Shown: positions 16,929 to 25,303, counted from the first letter of the stretch. The stretch is DNA of 57,379 nt from Lachnospiraceae bacterium (GCA_017622795.1 JAGAQI010000095.1:1-57379), one strand, 5' to 3'. Numbers and translations are program-made. Notes: a model not told the origin generated them from the sequence alone.

Positions 16929-19599
16929 TTTGATTCATTATTTTGATAATTTGGATAGTCCGTTTAAATTAAAAATTTTCCAGGTTGCGGCTTTCGGCGG
17001 CATGCTGGCAGCATTTGCAGGATGTTTTACTTCTTTATTTTCCAAGCTTCCGATTATTGTGGTGCTGGTTACTTTATTTGGAGGTTTGGCAGCAGCAGCA
17101 CTTATGGTGATTGCAAAGAAAACAGGACGGATAGAGCTTTGCAGCTGTATTCTGATTTTCCTGTTGAATTGTGTGATTTTACCGTTGGCGTTTTTTACCA
17201 GCGGAGGTGTAAAGAGCGGAATCAGTGCATGGTTTGTACTTGGTCTGTTTATTGTATTTTTGTTAATCCGCGGAAAAATGTTTATCCCTATGCTGGGCAT
17301 CTCCCTGGCGTCGATGCTGTTTTGCTACATATATTCGTATAAGCATCCGATATCGGTTGTTCCGTTAAAAAGTGAATGGACTTCCTTTGAAGATATTATT
17401 TTCAGTATTTTGATTGTAACAGTAATTATCGGTTTAATTGTGCGTTTCCAAAACCGGGTGTATGAATCAGAACAGAAAAAAGTAGTGGAGCAAAACAAAG
17501 AGCTGGAACATCTGTCCAGAACAAGAAATAATTTCTTTGCCAACATGAGCCATGAAATCAGAACACCGATTAATACTATTATCGGTTTAAATGAAATGAT
17601 TCTCAGAGAAGATATTTCCGATGAAATAGCAGAAAATGCCATTCACATCCAGGATGCCAGTAAAATGTTGTTGGCGTTGATTAATGACATTTTAGATATG
17701 TCCAAGATTGAGTCCGGTAAAATGGAAATTGTACCGACGCAATACGAAACCGGTTCCATGTTCAGTGAACTGGTGAATTTAATCTGGATTCGTGCCCATG
17801 AAAAAAAGCTGGAGTTTAAGTTAGATATTTCTCCGGATATCCCGTCCATGTTGTATGGTGATGAAGTAAGAATCAAACAGGTAGTTACTAACTTGTTGTC
17901 CAATGCGGTAAAGTATACGCAAAAGGGTTATATTTCATTAACTGCGCGCAGTGAAATGAAAGAAAACAATAAAGTTGTTTTGATTATTTCGGTGAAAGAC
18001 TCCGGTATCGGTATCCGTAAGGAAGATATGCAAAGATTGTTCCAGTCTTTCCAAAGGGTGGATGAAGGAACAAATGCCGGTATTGAAGGAACCGGTCTGG
18101 GATTGTCGATTTCCCATCAGTTAGTAGAAATGATGGGCGGTAAGATTACGGTGGACAGTATTTATCAGAAGGGTTCCGTATTTACAATTCAGATAGAACA
18201 GGATATCGTAGACGGAAATCCGATGGGACATATGGATTTCATGACCAGAGGTTCTGCGCAGCGGAGAAAGAAGTACAAGCAAATCTTTGAAGCGCCGGAT
18301 GCAAGAGTGCTGGTGGTGGATGATAACGAGATGAATCTGCTGGTGGCAAAAAAATTGTTGCGTGAAACGAAAATCCAGGTGGATTTGGCGAAGAGCGGAA
18401 GAGAATGTTTGGAATTAACCAAGCAACACTTTTATCATGTGATTTTTATGGACCACATGATGCCGGAAATGGATGGTGTGGAAACCTTGCAGCGGATGGT
18501 GCAGCAGGAAAACGGTCTTTGCAGGGAAACACCGGTAATTGCCCTGACAGCAAATGTTATGGCAGGAGCAGAGCAGATTTATCGGGAGAAGGGCTTCCAA
18601 AGCTATCTTGCGAAACCAATCAGCGGAACTTTATTGGAAGCAATGCTGCTTAAATTTCTGCCAAAGGAATTGGTAGAATATAATGCAGTGGAAACAGAAG
18701 AAGAAAAAGAGAATCTGATTCAAAACATCACAAGCAGTAAGAGAAAGAAAATTCACATCACCACAGACTGCGTTTGTGACCTTCCGAAGGAATATTTGGA
18801 GCATTATGGTATTGGCGTAATGTATTGCTATGTGCATACGAATCAGGGACGTTTTTGCGATATTAATGAAATTACTTCCGATAACTTGCTGGAATATTTG
18901 GCGACAGAGAATGGAAAGGCACTATCTGAAACGGCATCGGTAGAGGAATTCGAAAGCTTTTTCTCGGATGCTCTCAGTATCGGGGAACAGGTTATCCATA
19001 TTTCTACAGCGCAGAAAGCAGGTAGCGGATATAAAACCGCTTCCCTGGCGGCGCAGGGATTTGATAATGTATCGGTAGTGGATTCCGGTCATTTATCCAG
19101 CGGACTGGGTCTGATGGTACTTCAGGCTTGTCATATGGCAAAACGGGGAGCCTCTGTGGAGGAAATCTTAAAGAGTCTGGAGAAAGTGAAATCGAATATT
19201 TCCACAAGTTTTGTCGTTCCGTCAGCAGAAGCACTGTACAGAAACGGTAAAATCAGCTATAATATCATGAAGATATGCGATGTTCTTGATTTACGTCTGG
19301 TTCTTTCTTTGAAAAAGAGTAAGATTGTATTAAGCGGTATCAAAAGCGGAAATATGAAACGGGTTTATTTGGACTATATTCGTGACCAGCTGAAAGGCAA
19401 AAAGAATATAGATACAAGAATTTTATTTGTAACCTATGCCGGATGCAGTTCCAAACAGTTAAGGGAATTTAAGGAAGAAATATTAAAATATCAGAAGTTT
19501 GAGAATATTGTATTCCAAAAAGCATCTGCAACAATTTCCAGTAACTGTGGGCTGGGATGTATGGGTGTCCTGTACATAAAAAAGGGCAGAGGTGAGTAA
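16921..19599 (+). CDS. Hybrid histidine kinase fused to a C-terminal DegV (EDD) lipid-binding domain
   Basis: 892 aa from ATG 16921, eight bases after GGAGG; an ATG at 16915 is too close to that site. Five to six membrane helices (about 15-175) lead to HisKA with His211 (ANMSHEIRTPINT), HATPase (NLLSNAVKYTQKG, DSGIGI, GTGLGLSISHQL) and a receiver with Asp near 511 (VIFMDHMMPEMDG). From about residue 609 to the end the chain matches DegV proteins: IHITTDCVCDLPKEYLEHYGI, the ETASVEEFESFF and STAQKAGSGYKTA motifs, and VDSGHLSSGLGLMV. DegV proteins bind fatty acids (as FakB they present them to a kinase). There is no Hpt here, but the neighbour has one. The domain combination is unusual; lipid sensing is inference. 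Confidence 0.88.
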   Translation: MRNLIHYFDNLDSPFKLKIFQVAAFGGMLAAFAGCFTSLFSKLPIIVVLVTLFGGLAAAALMVIAKKTGRIELCSCILIFLLNCVILPLAFFTSGGVKSGISAWFVLGLFIVFLLIRGKMFIPMLGISLASMLFCYIYSYKHPISVVPLKSEWTSFEDIIFSILIVTVIIGLIVRFQNRVYESEQKKVVEQNKELEHLSRTRNNFFANMSHEIRTPINTIIGLNEMILREDISDEIAENAIHIQDASKMLLALINDILDMSKIESGKMEIVPTQYETGSMFSELVNLIWIRAHEKKLEFKLDISPDIPSMLYGDEVRIKQVVTNLLSNAVKYTQKGYISLTARSEMKENNKVVLIISVKDSGIGIRKEDMQRLFQSFQRVDEGTNAGIEGTGLGLSISHQLVEMMGGKITVDSIYQKGSVFTIQIEQDIVDGNPMGHMDFMTRGSAQRRKKYKQIFEAPDARVLVVDDNEMNLLVAKKLLRETKIQVDLAKSGRECLELTKQHFYHVIFMDHMMPEMDGVETLQRMVQQENGLCRETPVIALTANVMAGAEQIYREKGFQSYLAKPISGTLLEAMLLKFLPKELVEYNAVETEEEKENLIQNITSSKRKKIHITTDCVCDLPKEYLEHYGIGVMYCYVHTNQGRFCDINEITSDNLLEYLATENGKALSETASVEEFESFFSDALSIGEQVIHISTAQKAGSGYKTASLAAQGFDNVSVVDSGHLSSGLGLMVLQACHMAKRGASVEEILKSLEKVKSNISTSFVVPSAEALYRNGKISYNIMKICDVLDLRLVLSLKKSKIVLSGIKSGNMKRVYLDYIRDQLKGKKNIDTRILFVTYAGCSSKQLREFKEEILKYQKFENIVFQKASATISSNCGLGCMGVLYIKKGRGE

Positions 19600-19627
19600 A
19601 ATAAAATGCAATGAAAGAGGTTGAAAC

Positions 19628-20500
19628 GTGCATAGTTTTTTAAGAGCAGTTGGCTTTAGCAGTGTAAAAAGCCGGAATGATGAAGAAAAATTAATCCAGT
19701 TGGTAATTGATAATGCAACGGAAAAGCAGGTATTCCGGATGTCAGAGGACCGGGCTGTTGTGGAGCTTACAATGGAAGTTGCGGAAGATACCGGTGTTGT
19801 GGTCCGGGGAGAAACCGATGCCCGTGGTGTGTTTCATGTGGCACATTATTTTCCAATCCGTAAAGGTGCTGTCATTACCACAGAAGAACCGTTGTTTGTC
19901 AACAAGCGGGTAGACACAGACGCGTATACCGGCATGTGTGATGATTACCGTATTGGAGTGTCTTTGATTTTCTATATTCAAAACGTGGTAGATTTGTTAA
20001 AGAACCCGATCCGGAAAAAAGAACGCAGACGCTGTCCGGTGTATTTATCCGCACTGGCAACAGAGGGAAAAATTTTGCTTCCGGTGGAAAAAACAAAAAA
20101 AGAGGCAGAAAAGGTAAAAACAGATTTACAGAACCGTTCCGCATTAATTGCCGAAGCAAAGCAGGGAAACCAGGAAGCTATGCAGAGTCTCACCATGGAC
20201 GATATTGACCAGTATGCGGTGGTAAGTCGTCGTATCCGCAAGGAGGATATTTATTCCATTGTGGAAACCAGCTTTATTCCGTACGGTTCGGAATCTGATA
20301 ATTACTCCATTCTTGGTTATATCAACCGGGTGGAAAAACAGACAAACTTTTATACAAAAGAAGAATTTTATGTGTTAAACGTAGAATGTAATGAGATGAG
20401 CTATGATGTCTGTATTCATGCAGATGATTTGCTCGGCGAACCTGAGCCGGGCCGGAGATTCCGCGGAAATGTGTGGATGCAGGGCAAAGTAGAGGTATAA
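19628..20500 (+). CDS. DUF3881 family protein
   Basis: 290 aa from GTG 19628 (GAAAGAGG upstream). The opening MHSFLRAVGFSSV and the mixed alpha/beta sequence with no membrane segment fit the DUF3881 family of Lachnospiraceae, whose function is unknown. Near the C-terminus, YSILGYINRVEKQTNFYTKEEFYVLNVECNEMSYDVCI resembles a beta-rich fold. It is 28 bp after the DegV-fused kinase and 17 bp before the TSCPD gene, so probably the same operon. Some identification from memory; no motif gives an activity. Confidence 0.7.
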   Translation: MHSFLRAVGFSSVKSRNDEEKLIQLVIDNATEKQVFRMSEDRAVVELTMEVAEDTGVVVRGETDARGVFHVAHYFPIRKGAVITTEEPLFVNKRVDTDAYTGMCDDYRIGVSLIFYIQNVVDLLKNPIRKKERRRCPVYLSALATEGKILLPVEKTKKEAEKVKTDLQNRSALIAEAKQGNQEAMQSLTMDDIDQYAVVSRRIRKEDIYSIVETSFIPYGSESDNYSILGYINRVEKQTNFYTKEEFYVLNVECNEMSYDVCIHADDLLGEPEPGRRFRGNVWMQGKVEV

Positions 20501-20517
20501 AGAAAGGAAGAGAGAAT

Positions 20518-20763
20518 ATGGAAAAGCACGTATCGTACAAAACACAGGGCGTATGCTCCAGAGGAATTGAATTTGATATTGTGGATGGCATTGTCCGCAA
20601 TGTACAGTTTATCGGAGGATGCCGCGGAAACACACAGGGTGTGGCAAGACTGGCAGAAGGCATGGAAGCAACAGAGGTTGTGAAGCGTTTAAAAGGCATT
20701 GAGTGCCGTGGCGATAATTCCTGTCCGAATCAGTTGGCGCTGGCTGTGGAAGCGAATTTATAG
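20518..20763 (+). CDS. TSCPD domain protein (TIGR03905 type)
   Basis: 81-aa protein from ATG 20518 (GAAAGGAAGAG upstream). It shows the TSCPD-type pattern with conserved Cys residues: TQGVCSRGIEFDI, FIGGCRGNTQGV, LKGIECRGDNSCPNQLA. This fold also occurs at the C-terminus of class II ribonucleotide reductases; the stand-alone form is common in clostridia and uncharacterised. It is the last gene of the run that begins with the HD-GYP and kinase genes. Confidence 0.83.
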   Translation: MEKHVSYKTQGVCSRGIEFDIVDGIVRNVQFIGGCRGNTQGVARLAEGMEATEVVKRLKGIECRGDNSCPNQLALAVEANL

Positions 20764-20790
20764 CAGCTTAATATAATTTTTACCTATAAG

Positions 20791-20941
20791 AATCCCCATA
20801 TTGTATTTTTATCCGTTCAGACGCGCTTTCGCTCCATCGAAACGCAACGGTACTAGGCTCATGCGACTAAAGTCGCAAAACTTCGCCAAGGACCGGCGTT
20901 TCTCCAGGGTCCTATCCGGGTAAAAATACAATATGGGGATT
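20791..20941. repeat. 151-bp structured inverted-repeat element (MITE-like or structured RNA)
   Basis: Arms 20791-20815 and 20917-20941 are 25-bp inverted repeats with a single difference that still allows a G-U pair. Inside, further complementary segments nest: GAAACGC (20840-20846) with GCGTTTC (20896-20902), CGGT (20848-20851) with ACCG (20892-20895), and the hairpin GCGACT-AA-AGTCGC (20863-20876). There is no reading frame. It fills most of the gap between the convergent TSCPD and lipoprotein genes. The nested pairing suggests a folded RNA or a small mobile repeat; other copies are not present in this window. Confidence 0.75.
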
Positions 20942-20971
20942 TATTATGATGTGAAAATTTATATTAAGTTA

Positions 20972-21020
20972 AATTTAAAAATCGCCTCCGCAGTAGGCAC
21001 AGGCCGGGAGGTGGAGGCGA
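20972..21020 (-). terminator. Terminator of the minus-strand lipoprotein gene
   Basis: Perfect 8-bp arms TCGCCTCC (20982-20989) and GGAGGCGA (21013-21020) followed on the minus strand by a T-rich run (20972-20981). The loop is long (23 bases) and may fold further. Confidence 0.7.
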
Positions 21021-21042
21021 AGAAAAGAATCTGTATGGGTTA

Positions 21043-21501
21043 CTAATTATTGATATATTGTTCCCCGATGTTAGAGGTGGATTGAAAACCTGCTTTGGAA
21101 AAGGTTTTTTTATCGGTAACGCAGTAGACAAGGTCTACATTTCTGGCGAGGATATAGTAATCGTTGTCGGCTTTATACATATCACAGTAGGCATTGAAGA
21201 TGGTTTGGGAAGCTTCTTCGGAAAGGCCGAAGGTAATATCGATGTACTTCTTTCCTTTTTCTGCAATCAGGCGGTCAATCGTAAGGTCAGAACCGTCAAT
21301 GGAACTATATTCGGTGACAGTGTAACCCGCATTCTCTAAATTTTCTATCAATGTTTCTTTTTCCGGCAAAGCATTATTTGTGCTGACAACGCCGTTGCTG
21401 ATGGTTATGACATTATCGGCTTCTCCTGCATCACAGGATGCAAAAGACAATACAATAGCGATGCAGAGAACGCAACCGAAAGGTTTAAAAACAGGTTTCA
21501 T
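21043..21501 (-). CDS. Hypothetical lipoprotein
   Basis: 152 aa with a lipoprotein signal: basic start MKPVFKPF, hydrophobic CVLCIAIVLSF, lipobox FASC at about residues 20-23. The mature part (about 130 aa) is acidic, with a ferredoxin-like alternation of strands and helices (LIENLENAGYTVTEYSS, KKYIDITFGLSEEA, DNDYYILARNVDLVYCVT). No enzyme motif is visible. AAGGAGAA lies before the ATG. It is divergent from the padR gene and has its own terminator. Exported and membrane-anchored; function unknown. Confidence 0.75.
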   Translation of the reverse strand: MKPVFKPFGCVLCIAIVLSFASCDAGEADNVITISNGVVSTNNALPEKETLIENLENAGYTVTEYSSIDGSDLTIDRLIAEKGKKYIDITFGLSEEASQTIFNAYCDMYKADNDYYILARNVDLVYCVTDKKTFSKAGFQSTSNIGEQYINN

Positions 21502-21535
21502 ATTTGTTATTCTCCTTTTTCCCGTTAATACTGGT

Positions 21536-21544
21536 ATTATAGCA
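21536..21544 (-). promoter_or_regulatory. Extended -10 promoter for the lipoprotein gene
   Basis: On the minus strand the sequence reads TGCTATAAT, an extended -10 element, 35 bp upstream of the lipoprotein start. No clear -35. Confidence 0.5.
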
Positions 21545-21589
21545 AAAGATGTTCTGTGTTACATTAGAGAAGGATTAAAAATGTTCTTA

Positions 21590-21656
21590 TTGACAGTGCT
21601 GTTTCATATAAGATATAATATCGTTAGATGATATCGTGTAATGATATTGAAAGGTG
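21590..21656 (+). promoter_or_regulatory. padR promoter and probable PadR operator
   Basis: TTGACA (21590-21595), 18 bp, TATAAT (21614-21619). Overlapping and following the -10 are repeated ATATC/GATAT half-sites (21616-21656), including GATGATATCG and ATGATATT. Such repeated dyads over the start region are typical of PadR autoregulation, so this is the likely operator. Confidence 0.7.
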
Positions 21657-21663
21657 GGATACT

Positions 21664-22002
21664 ATGCCAAAGAAATCCATGGAGTTGTTAACGGAAACGA
21701 TGTTTTATGTATTGATGGCATTTTGTAAGGATGCGATGTGCGGAATTGATGTGGCGGAATTTATTGAAAAGAGAACCGGGGGAAGAATTTTAATCGGTCC
21801 GGCAACACTATATACGATTCTCGGTAAGTTTGAAAAGGAAAAATATATTACAGAAATTGAAGTAGAGGGCCGGAAGCGGACGTATGAAATTACGGAAAAG
21901 GGGCGGACGGCATATAAAGAAGAGGTAGAGCGTTTGAAGCAGTGTGTAGAAGATGCAAGAGCTGCAGCATTTGAAAGGGGTGACCTGGATGAGTGGAAAT
22001 AA
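21664..22002 (+). CDS. PadR-family transcriptional regulator
   Basis: 112 aa from ATG 21664 (GAAAGGTGGG upstream). It shows the PadR winged-helix pattern: LTETMFYVLMAFCKDAMCGIDVAEFIE, GPATLYTILGKFEKEKYI, GRKRTYEITEKGRTAYKEEVERLKQ. PadR proteins are usually autorepressors that also control the neighbouring gene. The start codon of the DUF2812 gene lies within its last codons, so both are made from one message. Confidence 0.93.
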   Translation: MPKKSMELLTETMFYVLMAFCKDAMCGIDVAEFIEKRTGGRILIGPATLYTILGKFEKEKYITEIEVEGRKRTYEITEKGRTAYKEEVERLKQCVEDARAAAFERGDLDEWK

Positions 22003-23203
22003 CGGGGAAAAGAAAACCTATTACCGGCTGGTACCGTGTCCTTCGTATGATGTGGAAGGAATAGAGAGCTGGCTGGAGGATATGGCGGAGGAAGGTTTGT
22101 TTTTAACAAGTGACGGTTTTTTCTTTGGCTTCGGTTTTTTTCATAAGGGGGAACCAAAGAAGGTGAAATACCGGTTGCAGGCGAAAAGCTCCCATGGAAG
22201 CTTTGTATCCGACGGGTATGAACCGCTGAAGGAAGAAATGGAACTGAGCAGGGAGCTTGGCTGGGAATTTGTTGTCAGCCATGGGGAATTTTTTATTTAC
22301 CGCTCCATAGAAGAGAATGTTCGCGAATTGAATTCAGAGCCGGAGGTCCAGGCAATTACCTTAAAAGAGGTTAAAAAACGGCAGTTATCTTCGATTACCA
22401 CCTGCTTGATTTGGTTTATTCTGTATCCGCTGGTAAAGAAAAACGGGGCGTTTTTTGTGCCGATGCTTTATATGAAAACCTGGTTTTACTTTTTTACAGC
22501 CGGTCTTGCATTTTGGTTTGTATTTGGATCGGTTTGGAAATTTGTTTATTACACAAAGCTGTATAAGAAATTAAAGCGCGGTGAGCAGTTAAACCGGGAA
22601 AAAAACTGGAAAAGGAAAGCGTGGCTCCAACCGGCCAAAACGATACTGCTCATTGTGTTATGTTGTGCTTGGGGTGGTATTGTCCTGGCAAATATTCACC
22701 GCACGGTTTTGTTTGAGGATGAAATTCCGTTAGAAAATTATTTCGGAAATCCTCCTTTTGCTACTATGGCAGATATCGCGCCGGGAAGTTCCTATGAACT
22801 TAGGGATATGGGATACTGTAACACCGTAGTGGAGTGGTCTGATGTGTTGGCACCGGTGAATTACATCTGGGAAGAAATTGCGGAAGTTTGGATTTCGGAA
22901 GACAGAAGTGTTTACGGCCTGTGGGATATCAATTATCATGAGCTTAGATGGCCGTGGATGGCAAAGCTCGTGGCCAAGGACTATATGCGGATGGATAAGG
23001 AGCGGGACTTTGAAATAATCGGCGAACTGGACTTGGGTATAGAGTATGCCATGGCTTATATTGACGACATCCACATGGAAAAAGTGGTTTTAGTTCACGG
23101 AAACAAGGTGCTTTCAGGAACCTTCCATGAATATGCCGGGGAACAAGAGAATTATTTTACTCTGGAAGAATGGGCACAGATGATGGCAGACAGTATAAAA
23201 TAA
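21989..23203 (+). CDS. DUF2812 membrane protein, partner of PadR
   Basis: 404 aa from ATG 21989 (GAAAGGGGTGACC upstream), overlapping padR by 14 bases. The N-terminal 120 residues contain the DUF2812 pattern (YYRLVPCPSYDVEGIESWLEDMAEEGLFL ... YRL). About three membrane helices (residues 147-165, 172-195, 225-245) follow. A C-terminal external or cytoplasmic domain of about 150 aa is rich in acidic and aromatic residues. The PadR-DUF2812 pair is widespread in Firmicutes and poorly understood. The C-terminal extension makes this protein longer than minimal DUF2812 proteins (about 180 aa). Confidence 0.82.
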   Translation: MSGNNGEKKTYYRLVPCPSYDVEGIESWLEDMAEEGLFLTSDGFFFGFGFFHKGEPKKVKYRLQAKSSHGSFVSDGYEPLKEEMELSRELGWEFVVSHGEFFIYRSIEENVRELNSEPEVQAITLKEVKKRQLSSITTCLIWFILYPLVKKNGAFFVPMLYMKTWFYFFTAGLAFWFVFGSVWKFVYYTKLYKKLKRGEQLNREKNWKRKAWLQPAKTILLIVLCCAWGGIVLANIHRTVLFEDEIPLENYFGNPPFATMADIAPGSSYELRDMGYCNTVVEWSDVLAPVNYIWEEIAEVWISEDRSVYGLWDINYHELRWPWMAKLVAKDYMRMDKERDFEIIGELDLGIEYAMAYIDDIHMEKVVLVHGNKVLSGTFHEYAGEQENYFTLEEWAQMMADSIK

Positions 23204-23205
23204 AT

Positions 23206-23240
23206 AAAGCAGGAAGCCTTTTGGCTTCCTGCTTTTTATG
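23206..23240. terminator. Bidirectional terminator between convergent genes
   Basis: 13-bp perfect stem AAAGCAGGAAGCC / GGCTTCCTGCTTT around TTTT. Flanked by T-runs on one strand and A-runs on the other, so it serves the DUF2812 gene and the chemotaxis receptor gene. Confidence 0.9.
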
Positions 23241-23250
23241 TATGTACCGT

Positions 23251-24549
23251 TTATTTTAATTCGAATTTTCCAATCATTTCGTCTAAACCGGTTGCCTGTG
23301 CGGAAAGCTCTTCGCTGACAGCGGAGGTTTCCTGTGCAGTGGCGGAATTGCTCTGGACAACTAAGGTAATCTGGTCCATTCCGGTTTCAATCTGCTTTAA
23401 CATGTCAACCTGTTCTTTGGAGGCTTCTGCGGCACCTGCTGCCATACCTGCAAAGGATTCCATGTTGGCAAGTACGGTTCCGATAGATTCCATCGTACTT
23501 TCTACGATACGGTTTCCGGCCTGAACTTCGGAAAGACATCTGCTGATTAACTCTCTTGTGGTTACTGCAGATTGTGCACTGTCTGCTGCCAGTTTACCGA
23601 TTTGGTCAGCAACTACGGCGAAACCGCGGCCGGCTTCTCCTGCTCTGGCTGCTTCGATGGAAGCATTTAAGGAAAGCAGATTGGTCTGGGAAGCAATATC
23701 TTCAATAGCACCGATAATATCTTCGATTTCTTTGGAGGTTGCAGTGATACGGTCCATAGCATCGGTTAACTGGTTGATTTCTTCTCTGCTCTTTTTCGCA
23801 TCTTCTGCTGCCTGAGAGGCACTGGATGCAGCGAACGCAGCATTTTTTGCGCTTTCTTCGGAAATGCCGGTTACGTTTGCAACGGTTGCGGTAAGTTCTT
23901 CTACGGCACTGGCCTGATTCGTGGCACCTTCTGCTAAGTCCTGGGCGCTTCCGGCCAACTGTTCGGAACCAATCATAACCTGGGCAGCTGCTGACTGAAT
24001 CTGGCGGAGGGTGTCGGACATATTATATTTTAAATTACGTAATGCTTCCAACTGTGCAGCAAAATCACCTACGTAGCTTTCTCTTGCACCGGTGGAAACC
24101 TTGAAATTACCGTCTGCCATTTTGGCAAGTACTTCTCCGGTGTCTGCTACAATAATATGCATTTGGTTGCAGGCAGCCAGAATATCGGAACCTAAATCGG
24201 ATAATTCATCATTGCCTTCGTAAGTAAGCTCAATATTGAAATCACCGTTTTTTAATTTTTTCATGGCATCCTGGAGCTCGTAAATCGGTTCGGTTAAGGA
24301 TGAAGAAAGGCTTTTTGCAACAGTGCGGAGCATAATCATAATGAAGAAAGCAACCACAATATAAAGAATAACACCGGCTGCGCGGCTAAAGGAAGAGAAT
24401 AATCCGATGCCGCCGGCTCTGGCAATCAGGAACATGTTTACAACTGCCAGAATAACAGTAGCAATGATTCCGTAAGTAATAGCGGTAAATGCAATACCAA
24501 ATTTTTTGGAAATGTTGGCATTTAAAAGTTTTTTGTTTTGTTTACTCAT
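23251..24549 (-). CDS. Methyl-accepting chemotaxis protein without an external sensor domain
   Basis: 432 aa. Two membrane helices (about residues 18-44 and 54-76) are separated by only about ten residues, so no periplasmic-type ligand domain exists. A HAMP-like stretch (PIYELQDAMKKLKNGDFNIELTYEGNDELSDLG) repeats in part (VLAKMADGNFKVS). The signalling hairpin is standard: IIGAIEDIASQTNLLSLNASIEAARAGEAGRGFAVVADQIGKLA. It probably senses membrane or cytoplasmic state. No other chemotaxis gene is nearby. ATG 24549 follows AGGAGG on the minus strand. Confidence 0.92.
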   Translation of the reverse strand: MSKQNKKLLNANISKKFGIAFTAITYGIIATVILAVVNMFLIARAGGIGLFSSFSRAAGVILYIVVAFFIMIMLRTVAKSLSSSLTEPIYELQDAMKKLKNGDFNIELTYEGNDELSDLGSDILAACNQMHIIVADTGEVLAKMADGNFKVSTGARESYVGDFAAQLEALRNLKYNMSDTLRQIQSAAAQVMIGSEQLAGSAQDLAEGATNQASAVEELTATVANVTGISEESAKNAAFAASSASQAAEDAKKSREEINQLTDAMDRITATSKEIEDIIGAIEDIASQTNLLSLNASIEAARAGEAGRGFAVVADQIGKLAADSAQSAVTTRELISRCLSEVQAGNRIVESTMESIGTVLANMESFAGMAAGAAEASKEQVDMLKQIETGMDQITLVVQSNSATAQETSAVSEELSAQATGLDEMIGKFELK

Positions 24550-24597
24550 GTTAATCCTCCTAATGTAAATCCCTAAATTGTGCTTTAACTACTTTCA

Positions 24598-24646
24598 TGC
24601 GTATTGTATACGCAACTGAATATAGTTTAACATATTATTATGACAA
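24598..24646 (-). promoter_or_regulatory. Receptor gene promoter with a perfect palindrome at its start region
   Basis: On the minus strand: TTGTCA (24641-24646), 16 bp, TATATT (24619-24624). Just downstream, TGCGTAT-TGT-ATACGCA (24598-24614) is a perfect 7-3-7 inverted repeat, placed where a repressor would block transcription. Confidence 0.55.
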
Positions 24647-24706
24647 ATGGAAGAACAATTTGAAAGAGTTTACAAAATATTTGCAAGAAGGATTTCGAAC
24701 AAAATG

Positions 24707-24735
24707 TTGAACTTGTACTTAATAAATGGTATGAT
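24707..24735 (+). promoter_or_regulatory. Sigma-A promoter for the DUF212 gene
   Basis: TTGAAC (24707-24712), 17 bp, TATGAT (24730-24735), about 48 bp upstream of the start codon. Confidence 0.6.
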
Positions 24736-24782
24736 ATTCGTAATGGGGGTATACTAAGTTACAAAAGATAAGGGAGAACTTT

Positions 24783-25247
24783 ATGAACTGGTTTTTTAAT
24801 TTGATTTCCAATGAATTTTTTGTGATTGGATTGTCTTCCTGGGCATTGGCACAGGTTCTCAAGACGATTATTCATGCAGCATTAAACAAAAAACTGGAGT
24901 GGGAGCGTTTGTTCGGAGACGGAGGTATGCCAAGCGGTCACTCTGCCACGGTTACTTCGGTTGCTGCCACAGCAGCTCTGGTTTTCGGGCTTGGCAGTTT
25001 TGAATTTGCCATTGCGGCAACGCTGGCAATTATTGTTTGCCATGATGCCATGGGTGTCCGCCGTGAAACAGGAAAGCAGGCAACCATTATTATTGAAATG
25101 ATGGAATTGTTGGAAGCTATGACTAAAAAAGATTTGCCGGAAGCAAAACTGAAGGAATTTGTAGGTCATACTCCGCTGCAGGTAGGTGCCGGTATTATTA
25201 TCGGTATTGCCAATGCATGCTTTATGCATTTTGTTATTTTTTCATAA
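24783..25247 (+). CDS. DUF212 / divergent PAP2-family membrane protein
   Basis: 154 aa with four membrane helices. The central GMPSGHSATVTSVAATAAL motif and the HDAMGVRRETGKQA motif match the DUF212 (divergent PAP2) family, a distant branch of acid phosphatases and haloperoxidases. PAP2-type His and Arg residues are partly present. A lipid phosphatase role is possible but untested for this family. ATG 24783 follows AAGGGAGAAC. Single-gene unit with its own promoter and terminator. Confidence 0.88.
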   Translation: MNWFFNLISNEFFVIGLSSWALAQVLKTIIHAALNKKLEWERLFGDGGMPSGHSATVTSVAATAALVFGLGSFEFAIAATLAIIVCHDAMGVRRETGKQATIIIEMMELLEAMTKKDLPEAKLKEFVGHTPLQVGAGIIIGIANACFMHFVIFS

Positions 25248-25253
25248 AAATTT

Positions 25254-25290
25254 GGACTTCTGCAGGTGTCTGCAGAAGTCCTTTTGTTTT
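25254..25290 (+). terminator. Terminator after the DUF212 gene
   Basis: Stem GGACTTCTGCA / TGCAGAAGTCC (25254-25264 with 25271-25281) then TTTTGTTTTT. On the other strand the same stem is followed by a T-rich stretch and could stop tRNA-Arg transcription. Confidence 0.88.
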
Positions 25291-25303
25291 TCTCTTATGT
25301 AAA

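Noticed and set aside
20791-20941. Insertion sequence
   Set aside because: Only 151 bp, no transposase frame and no clear target duplication.
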